A stretch of 64,000 bases of DNA from Polaromonas sp. A23 (GCF_002001015.1 NZ_MUNO01000018.1:248001-312000), one strand, 5' to 3'. Positions 34,420-43,241 are shown, counted from the stretch's first letter. Notes: generated from the letters alone by a model not told the origin. Translations and numbers: made by a program.

Positions 34420-35774
34420 GGAAGCTCTGCAATGAATTGTTCAGCCTGCGCCAGCATGCCGGTGCGTATGGTCTTGAAAACCCGCTGCGGAAAGCCCGCC
34501 GGCAACTGCGCTTCAACCTGATCCAGCGCTTCAGGCACTTGCAGCACCAGCGCCACCATGTGGTCAAAGGCGCCGGGCACACCGCATTGCTGCGCCAGCA
34601 GTTGCCAGTGGCGGGTGCGGATCTCATGCAGATAGTAGTGCGTGTTTTTGCTACGCAGTGCCATTGCCAGTTTGGCCCTGCGTGGGTGCAGCTGGTTGGG
34701 GCCCGTGCCCATGATGGGCCAGACCGACAGCACGTCATACAGCGGTGTCATGCGGTAGCCACCACCCCGTTCAAGAAAGATGGAAAAGTTCTTTGCGTGG
34801 CCATCGGTGGCGGCCATGAGCCAGAAAGCGAGCTGGGTGCTGACAAAGGTCTGCTTGTCCTCATCCGCGCGGCTACTGTTGTCCAGCTGGCGAAGAATGG
34901 CCCGTATTCCCGGGCCGCCCTCGTTTTCATACTTTCGCTCGCCGGCCACGCCAAGCGCCTGGCAAAAGTCTTCCTGCGGCAGGCGTGCAATCCATGGCGC
35001 GCGTCCTTGCGGCTGCTGAAGCGCGCGATCGAAGCGTTCCACCACCAGCACTTTGCGCTGGCCGAAGTGGGCTATCTCGCATCCGGCGACTGGCAGTCCA
35101 AGCTGTGCAAGTATCTGAGCGCATAACCATTCGTTTTCTACAGAGGAGCTCATGTCAGCGCGCATGTTTCCCACAAGCCCCAAAGGCAGTTTGAAAATAT
35201 GCGTGGTGGGTGTTGCGCCCACCGGCCTGCACCACTGGTCTTTGTGCCAGAGCAGGGCAGTTTTCTCCTGCGCGCCAGCTATGGAGATACGGAAATCATC
35301 CGTTAATTCCTGGCCCACAACACGCCCGCCAGTGACCGCGTGGTTGATTGCACGCTCTACTTCCGACTCATTCAACGGCAAGTACTCGATGCGGTCGAAG
35401 CCATCAGGTGCCATGTCAGGCGGGAGCAACTGCACAGACCCCACGCAGTCGCGCCCGATTGCAGCCAGCAGATCAAACGCTTCGATGCTGCCAGTGGTGA
35501 ACTTGTCACGCAATCGCCGGCGAATGGAGTCGCTGTCGGGCAACAGATTGTCAAAAAAGTTGCGGACCACTTCTCCGCGGTGCGGGAGGTTGTCCGGTGT
35601 GAATGGCAGGGAAAGCGACAGCCAGCGCGCGGCGGGCGAAGCGGGCCAGTTTTCGTCATAGTTGAAGCGATGTTCTCCATCAACCATCGACCAGGTGCCC
35701 ACACGTTCGCCATTGGCCCAGACGCCGAGAACACTGTCTTGCGGATTTGTGCGGGGGCGGCGAAAAGTCACCAT
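34416..35774 (-). CDS. hipA: HipA-family serine/threonine kinase toxin
   Basis: 452-residue type II toxin kinase; E. coli HipA phosphorylates GltX and induces persistence. Visible are the N-subdomain (residues 12-115), the Ser-loop/ATP region AGAQEKTALL at 166-175, the nucleotide Lys in THIFKLP near 195, catalytic Asp324 in TDGHAKNFSIF and Asp347 in PLYDVLS. All key residues are present, so it looks active. It overlaps hipB by 7 nt upstream and the AraC/GyrI regulator downstream. Confidence 0.94.
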   Translation of the reverse strand: MVTFRRPRTNPQDSVLGVWANGERVGTWSMVDGEHRFNYDENWPASPAARWLSLSLPFTPDNLPHRGEVVRNFFDNLLPDSDSIRRRLRDKFTTGSIEAFDLLAAIGRDCVGSVQLLPPDMAPDGFDRIEYLPLNESEVERAINHAVTGGRVVGQELTDDFRISIAGAQEKTALLWHKDQWCRPVGATPTTHIFKLPLGLVGNMRADMSSSVENEWLCAQILAQLGLPVAGCEIAHFGQRKVLVVERFDRALQQPQGRAPWIARLPQEDFCQALGVAGERKYENEGGPGIRAILRQLDNSSRADEDKQTFVSTQLAFWLMAATDGHAKNFSIFLERGGGYRMTPLYDVLSVWPIMGTGPNQLHPRRAKLAMALRSKNTHYYLHEIRTRHWQLLAQQCGVPGAFDHMVALVLQVPEALDQVEAQLPAGFPQRVFKTIRTGMLAQAEQFIAELP

Positions 35775-36022
35775 GTGTCGGGCCCTGGCTCGGCGACTCG
35801 GTACGCAGATGGCTCTTCAACCATCAGGCTGTAGCCCATGGCCGTGACCATGCGGGAAATCTGATCGAAGGCGGTGACTTCTGGCGCGGCCTCTATGCGG
35901 GCAATACGCTTTTGCGTAACGCCCAACCGTTCGCCAAGCTGTGTCTGCGTCAGGCCTCGCGCCTGCCGCAACGAACGCAGGATGGTGCGTAGCTGCTGTG
36001 GGTTGTCAACGGGGTATTTCAT
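35768..36022 (-). CDS. hipB: HipB-like XRE-family antitoxin
   Basis: 84-residue protein with an XRE helix-turn-helix (LRQARGLTQTQLGERLGVTQ at about 18-37, then RIARIEAAPE). It should neutralise HipA and repress the operon by binding the palindromes just upstream. GAGGAG at 36028-36033 precedes the ATG. C-terminal tail GPDTW is short, as in many HipB proteins that use it as a degradation tag. Confidence 0.93.
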   Translation of the reverse strand: MKYPVDNPQQLRTILRSLRQARGLTQTQLGERLGVTQKRIARIEAAPEVTAFDQISRMVTAMGYSLMVEEPSAYRVAEPGPDTW

Positions 36023-36034
36023 CGATACTCCTCA

Positions 36035-36089
36035 AAAGTAGTTATGTGAATTTACTACTTTAAAGTAGTTAAGTCAAATTACTACCTTT
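36035..36089 (-). promoter_or_regulatory. hipBA promoter with overlapping palindromic operators
   Basis: On the minus strand there is TTGACT (36077-36072), a 17-bp spacer and TAAATT (36054-36049). A perfect 16-bp palindrome ACTACTTTAAAGTAGT (36054-36069) fills the spacer. The same AAAGTAGT/ACTACTTT half-sites recur as wider inverted pairs at 36035-36061 and, with one extra base, 36062-36089. This is the expected layout for HipB autorepression. Confidence 0.75.
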
Positions 36090-36122
36090 AAGGAGTTAAT
36101 TCAACCCCCTGGCAGTGGCAAG

Positions 36123-36533
36123 CTACCCCGCCTTCCGAATCGTCCCCTGCGCTGCCGCGCACAGCGTGCGCTCCCCACCGCGCAGCACAAAAATATCGCA
36201 ACGGCACACCGCCTGCGTCTTGCCGCTGCCCACCACCGTGGCCACGGCCAGCAGGCGCTCGGCGTCTTTGGCGGGGCGCAGGTAGTTGATCTTGAACTCC
36301 GACGTCACCGAATCGCCCAGCACCGAGCCGCCGGCAAAGGTCAGCGCGTTGTCGGCCAGGTAAGACAACACACCGCCGTGCACAAAGCCGTGCTGCTGCA
36401 GCAGGGCGGGCGCTACCGGAACAGACAGCTCTGCGCTGCCGGGCGCAAAGGCGTCGAGCCGCGCATTCAGTATGGCGCTGAAGGGTTGCTGGCTGAGAAT
36501 GTGTTGCCCTTGGGTGAGCATGTCAGCTGGCAT
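36123..36533 (-). CDS. PaaI-type hot-dog thioesterase
   Basis: 136-residue hot-dog thioesterase with QHGFVHGGVLSYLADNALTF near 47 (HGG motif). It would hydrolyse acyl- or aryl-CoA esters. Start at ATG 36533, overlapping the SRPBCC gene by 11 nt, or ATG 36521. Group of three leftward genes with SRPBCC and TetR, likely one unit. Confidence 0.87.
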   Translation of the reverse strand: MPADMLTQGQHILSQQPFSAILNARLDAFAPGSAELSVPVAPALLQQHGFVHGGVLSYLADNALTFAGGSVLGDSVTSEFKINYLRPAKDAERLLAVATVVGSGKTQAVCRCDIFVLRGGERTLCAAAQGTIRKAG

Positions 36534-37050
36534 GTTGGCTCCTGGGAAAGGATTGTGCGGGCGCCTTGCCGCTCGACCGCCACCAGCGCAGGAAGCGCAC
36601 CCAGGGCGACCAGGCGACGAACTTGGGTGAGTTGCCCAGCTCGTCCTGAGCCCGCGACAGAAGGTCCTCGACCAAAGCGTTGTGCAACGGACGCACTACC
36701 AGCGGCCAGAGCAGGCGGGCGCTGCCTTCGAGCTTCATCTCGATGCGGTGCTCCAGCACGCAATGCTTGGCCGTCGCGTCCAGGATTTCGCAGGCGTGCC
36801 AGCCGTTGAAACCTTTTGGCTCGGTGAACCGAAAGCGGATCGATTGGCCCGGCACATGCGCTTCGACGAAGTAGCCGATGGGGCCGTGGCCGCCCGTTGC
36901 GCCCACGCCCAGCGGCCGGTCGAACTTCATGCGCGGCCACACGTCGCTGGGCCACAGCGTGTCGGTCGGCGAGGACAGCGCGTCAAGCAGCGCGCCGACC
37001 TGCTCGGGGCTGGCGTACAGCAGGCGTTGATGGACATTCACCACTTTCAT
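36523..37050 (-). CDS. SRPBCC-family ligand-binding protein
   Basis: 175-residue START/Bet v 1-like fold candidate: WPRMKFDRPLGVGATGGHGP near 38, SIRFRFTEPKGFNGWHACEI near 70, HRIEMKLEGSARLLWPLV near 100. AAAGGAGTG precedes the ATG. No catalytic motif is expected in the family. It sits between TetR and a thioesterase and may bind the hydrophobic compound sensed by TetR. Confidence 0.8.
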   Translation of the reverse strand: MKVVNVHQRLLYASPEQVGALLDALSSPTDTLWPSDVWPRMKFDRPLGVGATGGHGPIGYFVEAHVPGQSIRFRFTEPKGFNGWHACEILDATAKHCVLEHRIEMKLEGSARLLWPLVVRPLHNALVEDLLSRAQDELGNSPKFVAWSPWVRFLRWWRSSGKAPAQSFPRSQHAS

Positions 37051-37073
37051 AAGAACACTCCTTTTGAAATTGT

Positions 37074-37649
37074 TCAGGCAGCCACCGCCATCCAGGCGGC
37101 ATGCTCCAGTGCCGCACGCACCTTGGGCGCCACGGCGGGTGGGTTCTCGCTGGCCCAGTGCGGCGTGAGCGATATCGACGGCGAAAACACCACCGCCATC
37201 CAGACCGGAAAAGGCAGGGCGCGCATTTCACCGGCCGCCACCTTGGTGTCAATCCATTGCGCCAGCGTGCCAAAGGCCTCGGCGTTGGCCGCGCCCATTT
37301 CTGCGCCACCCGTCATGTCGCCGGTGCGCCGCAGTTCATGCAGCAGGCGCGCGCGGTCGGGGTGTTGCTCTACCCAGGCGATGTAAGCGCGTATCAATCC
37401 CTTCACACCCGACTGTGCTGTGGCTCGGCCGGTAATCGGCCCCAGCAGAGCGGCATGAAAGTCGCGCAGGGTGTGGGCGTACAGCGCATCGGCCAGCAAG
37501 GCCTTGGTGGGGTAGTGGTGGTACAGGCTGCCGTTGCTCACGCCGGCTTCCTGCCGCACCATGTCCATAGACGCGGCGCTAAAGCCGTGCGCCAGAAACA
37601 CCTTGGCTGCGGCGTCCAGCAGTTTTGAGGAGGTCGAAGTCGGGTCCAT
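37074..37649 (-). CDS. TetR-family transcriptional regulator
   Basis: 191-residue repressor with helix-turn-helix MDMVRQEAGVSNGSLYHHYP near 28-47 and an all-helical ligand domain. The ATG at 37649 is chosen over an in-frame TTG at 37685 because the promoter and operators lie between them. With the -10 ending only 6 nt before the ATG, the mRNA would be leaderless. It probably represses itself and the two genes downstream. Confidence 0.9.
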   Translation of the reverse strand: MDPTSTSSKLLDAAAKVFLAHGFSAASMDMVRQEAGVSNGSLYHHYPTKALLADALYAHTLRDFHAALLGPITGRATAQSGVKGLIRAYIAWVEQHPDRARLLHELRRTGDMTGGAEMGAANAEAFGTLAQWIDTKVAAGEMRALPFPVWMAVVFSPSISLTPHWASENPPAVAPKVRAALEHAAWMAVAA

Positions 37650-37685
37650 GACTAGAGTATCACTCCAGAGTAACGCTCTAGTCAA
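37650..37685 (-). promoter_or_regulatory. TetR autoregulatory promoter with tandem palindromic operators
   Basis: Minus strand: TTGACT (37685-37680), 18-bp spacer, GATACT (37661-37656), then 6 nt to the ATG. Two 13-bp imperfect palindromes lie in tandem, AGAGTATCACTCC (37654-37666) and AGAGTAACGCTCT (37667-37679), 10 of 13 bases identical, covering spacer and -10. Outer arms GACTAGAG (37650-37657) and CTCTAGTC (37676-37683) are exact complements. Confidence 0.75.
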
Positions 37686-37706
37686 GTACTCAGTATGAAA
37701 GTCTCA

Positions 37707-38624
37707 CTAAGACAATTGTTTTGTCGGCCTGCCTCCCCGCGCTGCGGCCCAGTGCAGGCCCAGCAGCTTCACCATTTCGCGGCCCGCGGCCGACAGGGGG
37801 CGTTCTGTGCTGCTCAGGGCATAGGCCTGGTAGCGCACCGGTTTGGACAGCGGCCGAACAACCAGGTTAGGGCTGGGGAAGAGGCAGGCTGTCAGGTCGT
37901 CAACCACTGCCACGCCGTAACCGCTGGCGGCAACGCTGCAGGCCACATAGGCGTAGCGCACCTCCACCGTCGGCGTGAACGGCCTGCTGCGTTCGCCCAA
38001 CACCTTGGCGATCATCTTGCCGTGTGCTGTTTCGGCGCCGAAGGAAATGATGTCGTGCTGCGCCAGCGCCTCCAGAGTCACCCGCTTGTGGCTGGCAAGC
38101 GGGTGCGTTGCAGCCATGGCGCACAGCACGTCGCCTTCGCCGATCAACTGCGCGGAGAGGGCCGGGTGCCCGGTTTGCACAAAGGCCACCACACCGATGT
38201 CGCACCCGCCGCTCAGAAGCTGGTCGGTGATCTGCGCATGGGTGGCAATCTCCACCGAAACATGCAGCTTGGGCATGCTGGCCTTCAGCCCGGCGATGGC
38301 GCGCGGCACCAGCTCCAGGGCGGTGCTCAGGTTGGTGACAATGCGCAGCCTGTCGGCCACGCCATGGTGCAGCTGCTCGGCGCAGGCCCTGACGCGGTCG
38401 ATGCTGTGGTACGCGTTCTCGATCTCGCGCATCAGTGCCCGCGCCTCGGGCGTTGGGTGCAGGCGGCCGCCGGTGCGGTCAAAAAGCACCACACGCAGCT
38501 TGACCTCCAGGTAGCGGATCAATCGGCTCACGGCCGGCTGCGACACATGCAGGGCGAGGGCCGCGCCCGAGATCGAACCCGCCAGCATGACGGCCCGGAA
38601 CACCTCAATTTGGCGCAAGTTCAT
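37707..38624 (-). CDS. LysR-family transcriptional regulator
   Basis: 305 residues. Winged helix at 1-60 (MLAGSISGAALALHVSQPAV, SRLIRYLEVKL) and a periplasmic-binding-like effector domain after 90. Transcribed divergently from the TyrA-like gene across a 74-bp gap, the usual LysR arrangement, so it probably regulates that gene and possibly the TAXI transporter. No certain T-N11-A box was identified. Confidence 0.93.
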   Translation of the reverse strand: MNLRQIEVFRAVMLAGSISGAALALHVSQPAVSRLIRYLEVKLRVVLFDRTGGRLHPTPEARALMREIENAYHSIDRVRACAEQLHHGVADRLRIVTNLSTALELVPRAIAGLKASMPKLHVSVEIATHAQITDQLLSGGCDIGVVAFVQTGHPALSAQLIGEGDVLCAMAATHPLASHKRVTLEALAQHDIISFGAETAHGKMIAKVLGERSRPFTPTVEVRYAYVACSVAASGYGVAVVDDLTACLFPSPNLVVRPLSKPVRYQAYALSSTERPLSAAGREMVKLLGLHWAAARGGRPTKQLS

Positions 38625-38698
38625 GGCTTAACACGAAGTTATATGAAGTGGCTATTTTGGCATTACCCCTCATGACCTGTCCGCCCTAAACTGCGGCC

Positions 38699-39616
38699 AT
38701 GTCACAAGTTCGCCACACCCGCTTTCTGGAACTGGAGAGCATTGCCGTCTGCGGCCTGGGTCTGATTGGCGGCTCCATCCTCAGAGCGCTGCGCGATGCG
38801 GGCTTCAGAGGCCATGTGACCGGCTACGACGTGGACGGTGCCACCTGCGATACCGTGCTGGCGCAGGGCTTTGTTCATGAAATAGTTGCTTCACCTGACG
38901 GGCTGTTTCTGGACCATGACCTCGTGGTGCTGTGCCAGCCCGTGGGCACACTGCTCGAATGGCTGGCCCACAACAAGATGCAGATGGCCGGAGGCCACGC
39001 GGTGTGTATCGACGTGGCCAGCGTGAAGATGCCCGTGGTGACGGCCCTGCGGGCGTGGCCGCACCACGCTGCCGCGCGTTTTGTTCCCTGCCACCCGATT
39101 GCCGGCAAAGCCAGCCATGGGTGGGCCGCTTCGCAGGGCGACCTTTTCCAGGGCAAGCTGTGCGTCATGACCCCCGACGCCAACACCGCGCAAGGCGCGT
39201 TTGAACTGGCCAGTGATTTCTGGCGCACCCTGGGCGCCAGCACCACCACCATGGCCGCGCCCGAGCACGACGCCGTGTATGCAGCCGTCAGCCACCTGCC
39301 GCAGGTGCTGAGTTACGCCTACCTGCACAGCCTGGCCTCGCGCGAGGGAACGGCGGCCTGGCTGGCCTACCGCGGCACAGGTTTCCAAAGCTTTGCCCGG
39401 CTGGGTTCGTCCGACGCGCAGCTGTGGGCCGACATCGCCATCCACAACGCGCAGCCCTTGATCGACGAGATCGACCGCATGAGCGATTCGCTGGCGCTGT
39501 TTCGCCAGTACGTGCATAACCGCAAGTTCAGGGAGCTGGCCACGGCCTTTTCATCGGCACGAAACTTCCATGCCAAAAGCGGGCCGATGGACGCCAGCTT
39601 TACCCCTTCGGCCTGA
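38699..39616 (+). CDS. TyrA-like prephenate/arogenate dehydrogenase family protein
   Basis: 305-residue NAD(P)-dependent oxidoreductase: GLGLIGGSILRALR at 19-32 (Rossmann loop), DVASVK near 105, HPIAGKASHGW at 132 and SHLPQVLSYAYL near 200, all typical of the prephenate dehydrogenase family, which decarboxylates and oxidises prephenate to 4-hydroxyphenylpyruvate. It lacks an ACT or chorismate mutase domain and is not next to other aromatic biosynthesis genes but to LysR and a TAXI transporter, so a specialised substrate is possible. Confidence 0.82.
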   Translation: MSQVRHTRFLELESIAVCGLGLIGGSILRALRDAGFRGHVTGYDVDGATCDTVLAQGFVHEIVASPDGLFLDHDLVVLCQPVGTLLEWLAHNKMQMAGGHAVCIDVASVKMPVVTALRAWPHHAAARFVPCHPIAGKASHGWAASQGDLFQGKLCVMTPDANTAQGAFELASDFWRTLGASTTTMAAPEHDAVYAAVSHLPQVLSYAYLHSLASREGTAAWLAYRGTGFQSFARLGSSDAQLWADIAIHNAQPLIDEIDRMSDSLALFRQYVHNRKFRELATAFSSARNFHAKSGPMDASFTPSA

Positions 39617-39758
39617 GGCTCAAGGAAATCATGTATTCCCACTCCCGCGTAAAAGCCGCTTTTTCGACCGGATTGCTATCATCCATTCGGCTTATCGCAA
39701 GCGGGCTGGAGCCCACGTTTTCGCAACCCTTAACCTCACCACCTCCCAGGAGTTTTTC

Positions 39759-40715
39759 ATGAAGCTAAAGCAGTTTTTTGCCACCGCGCTGGTTGCCACC
39801 CTCGCCCTGGGCGGCGCCGTGCAGGCCCAACAGTTCTTCCGCATCGGCACGGGCGGCACAGCCGGCACCTATTACCCCGTGGGCGGCATGATCGCCAACG
39901 CGGTGTCCCAGCCCGGCAAGATCATCGTGACGGCCCAGGCGGCCAATGGTTCGCTGGCCAACGTCACCGGCATTGCCGGCGGCGCCATCGAGTCGGGCTT
40001 TTCCCAGTCCGACGTGGCAAGCTGGGCCTACACCGGCACCGGCGCCTTCGAAGGCAAACCCAAGATCAGCGACCTGCGCATGATTGCCAACCTCTACCCC
40101 GAGAGCATTCACCTGGTGGTCAAGAAGGGCTCGGGCATCAAGAGCGTGGCCGACCTCAAGGGCAAGCGCGTGGCACTGGACGAGCCCGGTTCCGGCACGC
40201 TCATCAATGCCCGCATGGTGCTGGCGGCCTACGGCGTGAAAGAAACCGACATCAAGCCCGAATACATCAAACCCAACCAGGCCGGCGACAAGCTCAAGGA
40301 CGGCGCACTCGACGCCTTCTTCTTCGTGGGCGGTGCACCGGCCGGCGCTATTGCCGAGCTGGCCTCCAGCGGTGCCGGCATTGAACTCGTCGCCCTGGGC
40401 GGCCCGCAAGCCGATGCCCTGCGCGCGGCCAGCCCGTACTTCGCCGTGGACACCATTGCCGCCAATACCTACAAGGACACCGCAGCCGTGCAAACCCTGG
40501 CCGTGGGCGCCCAGTGGGTGACCAGCGCCAAGGCCGACACCGAAACCGTCTACCAGATCACCAAGGCGCTGTTCAACGACGCTACGCAGAAAACACTGGC
40601 TGCCGGCCATGCCAAGGGCAAGTTCATCACCAAGGAAAACGCCGTCAAAGCGGTGGGCATTCCGTTTCACCCCGGTGCCGAGAAGTACTACAAAGAAGTG
40701 GGCCTGCTGAAGTAA
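39759..40715 (+). CDS. TAXI-family TRAP transporter solute-binding protein
   Basis: 318-residue periplasmic receptor. Signal peptide 1-23 (cleavage after VQA), then FFRIGTGGTAGTYYPVGG, VTAQAANGSLANV near 47 and SGFSQSDVASWAY near 70, the TAXI family hallmarks. ATG 39759 follows CCAGGAG; the frame is open upstream but without coding character. Functions with the 40889 permease in Na+-driven uptake, often of glutamate-like or other organic acids. Confidence 0.93.
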   Translation: MKLKQFFATALVATLALGGAVQAQQFFRIGTGGTAGTYYPVGGMIANAVSQPGKIIVTAQAANGSLANVTGIAGGAIESGFSQSDVASWAYTGTGAFEGKPKISDLRMIANLYPESIHLVVKKGSGIKSVADLKGKRVALDEPGSGTLINARMVLAAYGVKETDIKPEYIKPNQAGDKLKDGALDAFFFVGGAPAGAIAELASSGAGIELVALGGPQADALRAASPYFAVDTIAANTYKDTAAVQTLAVGAQWVTSAKADTETVYQITKALFNDATQKTLAAGHAKGKFITKENAVKAVGIPFHPGAEKYYKEVGLLK

Positions 40716-40843
40716 TTCCATTTCTAAATCATCCGTGCACTTTGTCGGCTTCGCTAGCCGTACGTCTGTACTGTCGTCGCTTCGCCTTCGCGTTCACGAA
40801 TGATGTAGAAAAGGAATAAGCAGCGCTTCCGCGCGACGTATTG

Positions 40844-40875
40844 CGGGCGAGCCATGACTCGCCCGTTCTTTTTTC
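40844..40875 (+). terminator. Rho-independent terminator/attenuator between TAXI receptor and permease
   Basis: CGGGCGAG and CTCGCCCG form an 8-bp perfect stem with a CCATGA loop, followed by TTCTTTTTTC. It lies 13 nt before the permease ATG and would let the receptor be made in excess of the permease by partial termination. Confidence 0.8.
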
Positions 40876-40888
40876 TGGAGCTTGCCCC

Positions 40889-43105
40889 ATGACCGCACCC
40901 GCCATTGCCACCGCCTTGCCTGACGACAAAACCCTGCTGGAGCTGGAAGAAAAGTTCGACCCCGAGATGCGTTTTCGCCCCTCGGTGCCGCCGGCCACGC
41001 AGATCATCAAGTGGCTGCTGGTGGCGCTGTCGTGCTTTCATTACTACACCGCCGGGTTCGGCCTGCTGCAAGAGGTTACGCACCGCGGGGTGCACCTGGC
41101 CTTTGTGCTGGGCCTGATTTTTCTGGTGTTTTCGGCCAGCAAGAAAGCCCAGGCTGAGCCCATGGCCCACGGTTGGGCCACCCCGGGCGGTGTGCCGCTG
41201 GTGGACTGGCTGCTGGGCCTTGCCTGTGCGGCCAGCGTGCTCTACATCCCCATGGTGTTTTCCGATCTGGCTTTCCGCGTCGGCAACCCCAGCATGCTGG
41301 ACGTGCTGTTCGGCTCCGTATTGATCATCACCCTGCTGGAGGCCACCCGCCGCAGCATGGGCTGGCCGCTGCCGCTGATTGCCATTGGCTTCAGCATCTA
41401 CGCCATGGCCGGCCCCATTTTCCCCGGCCTGCTCAAACACGCCGGCGCTTCCTGGTCGCAGCTGGTCAACCACCAGTACCTCACCAGCCAGGGCATTTAT
41501 GGCGTGGCGGTGGGCGTGGTGGCCACCTATGTTTTTCACTTTGTGCTGTTCGGCGTCATGGCCACGCGCATCGGGCTGGGGCAGCTGTTTCTTGACATGG
41601 CTTCCAGCGTTGCCGGCCGCTACGCCGGCGGCCCGGCCAAGGTCAGCGTGTTCGGCTCCGCCATGTTCGGCATGCTCAGCGGCTCGTCGGTGGCCAACGC
41701 GGTCACCGTGGGTTCGCTCACCATTCCCGCCATGATTCGTGTGGGCTACAAGCGCGAGTTTGCCGGGGCGGTAGAAGCTGCGGCATCCACCGGCGGGCAA
41801 ATCACGCCGCCCGTGCTGGGCGCTGCCGCCTTCCTGATGGTGGAGTTTTTGAATGTGTCCTACCAAACCATCATTGCCGCCGCCATCGTGCCCGCCTTCA
41901 TGCATTTCTTCGGTGTGTTCATGCAGGTGCATTTCGAGGCCAAGCGCCACGGCCTGCGCGGCCTGACCGAAGAGGAAATGCCCAAACTGCGCGAGTCACT
42001 GCGCCAGCGCTGGCCCACGCTGATTCCGCTGGTGCTGATGATCTGGATTTTGGTGTCCGGTCGCACGCCTTACCTGGCGGCCTTTGTCGGCATCACCTCC
42101 TGCGCCATCGTCGGGCTGAGCACGCTGGCGCAGGGCAACACCGCGCGCAACTGGGGCCTGCTGGCGGTGCTGCACGGCATTCTGGTGGCCATGGCTTTTG
42201 TGGACTGGGGCACTGAAACCGAATGGATTCGCCTGGGCCTGTTTGCCGGCGGCGGCGCGGTGCTGGGTGCGGCGGCCTTGCTGGGCGGCGTGCGCGGGCG
42301 CATTGGCTACCCCGTGATTGGGGAAGCCCTGGAAACCGGCGCAAAGTACGCGCTGGCCGTGGGTGCCGCAGCCGCCACCGTGGGCCTGGTGATCGGTGTG
42401 GTCACGCTCACCGGTGTGGGCTTCAAGGTCAGCTACATCATCACCAGCGCGGCGCAAAGCATCTCGCAGGTGTTCAGCGTCATCGTGCCGGCCGGGCTGG
42501 CCAGTCAGCAGGGCATGACCCTGTTCGCCGCACTGGTCATGACCGGTGTGGTCTGCATCCTCATGGGCTGCGGCATTCCCACCACGGCCAACTACATCAT
42601 CATGGTCACCGTGGCCGCACCCACGCTGGTGCAGCTGGGGGTGGAGCTGCTGGTGGCGCACTTCTTCGTGTTTTATTACGGCGTGCTGGCCGACATCACC
42701 CCGCCGGTGGCACTGGCCGCCTATGCCGCGGCGGGCATGGCCGGCGGCGACCCCTTCAAAACCGGCAACACCGCCTTCCGCCTGGGGCTGGCCAAGGTGC
42801 TGGTGCCCTTTGTGTTTGTGTTTTCGCCCAGCTTGTTGCTGGTGGCCAAAGGCTTCACCTGGTACGACTTTGTAGTCACCTTCACCGGCTGCGTGCTCGG
42901 CATCACCGTGCTGGCCGCGGCGCTGAGCAAGTTTGCGCTGGTGGAAATGAGCCGCTGGGAGCAAGCCCTGTGCGTGCTGGCCGCGCTGCTGCTGATTGCC
43001 CCCGGCCTTACACCCACGCTGCTGGGTGCGGCGCTGTGCCTGCCCGTGCTGCTGCGGCAAATCACCGCCTGGCGCCTGGCGCAGCGGGGGCTTATACCCG
43101 CTTGA
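40889..43105 (+). CDS. TRAP transporter fused 4TM-12TM permease (TAXI-associated)
   Basis: 738-residue inner-membrane protein with the small DctQ-like and large DctM-like parts fused. It has about 16-18 hydrophobic segments, with SGSSVANAVTVGSLTIPAM near 279 and GCGIPTTANYIIMVTVAAP near 562 as the paired discontinuous helices of the substrate/Na+ site. ATG 40889 follows CTGGAGC; an upstream in-frame TTG at 40841 lies in the terminator stem and is rejected. Partner of the receptor at 39759. Confidence 0.95.
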   Translation: MTAPAIATALPDDKTLLELEEKFDPEMRFRPSVPPATQIIKWLLVALSCFHYYTAGFGLLQEVTHRGVHLAFVLGLIFLVFSASKKAQAEPMAHGWATPGGVPLVDWLLGLACAASVLYIPMVFSDLAFRVGNPSMLDVLFGSVLIITLLEATRRSMGWPLPLIAIGFSIYAMAGPIFPGLLKHAGASWSQLVNHQYLTSQGIYGVAVGVVATYVFHFVLFGVMATRIGLGQLFLDMASSVAGRYAGGPAKVSVFGSAMFGMLSGSSVANAVTVGSLTIPAMIRVGYKREFAGAVEAAASTGGQITPPVLGAAAFLMVEFLNVSYQTIIAAAIVPAFMHFFGVFMQVHFEAKRHGLRGLTEEEMPKLRESLRQRWPTLIPLVLMIWILVSGRTPYLAAFVGITSCAIVGLSTLAQGNTARNWGLLAVLHGILVAMAFVDWGTETEWIRLGLFAGGGAVLGAAALLGGVRGRIGYPVIGEALETGAKYALAVGAAAATVGLVIGVVTLTGVGFKVSYIITSAAQSISQVFSVIVPAGLASQQGMTLFAALVMTGVVCILMGCGIPTTANYIIMVTVAAPTLVQLGVELLVAHFFVFYYGVLADITPPVALAAYAAAGMAGGDPFKTGNTAFRLGLAKVLVPFVFVFSPSLLLVAKGFTWYDFVVTFTGCVLGITVLAAALSKFALVEMSRWEQALCVLAALLLIAPGLTPTLLGAALCLPVLLRQITAWRLAQRGLIPA

Positions 43106-43241
43106 GGCGGCTTGAAGTGGCCTGAGGGGAGGGCGGGAAGGTTGCCATAGGGTTTGCCGTTGCGAAAGCAGGAATCCTGCGCGCGACGGCGCTACCATCT
43201 ACACCTACCTACCCATTCCTCCCAACTCAACGCCCCTCACC

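Noticed and set aside
37695..38675. 326-codon forward frame opposite the LysR gene
   Set aside because: Low-complexity antisense product; the LysR strand carries a clear helix-turn-helix and effector domain.
40754..41950. 398-codon reverse frame opposite the TRAP permease
   Set aside because: His/Gln/Gly-rich antisense translation of membrane-helix codons, with no start context.
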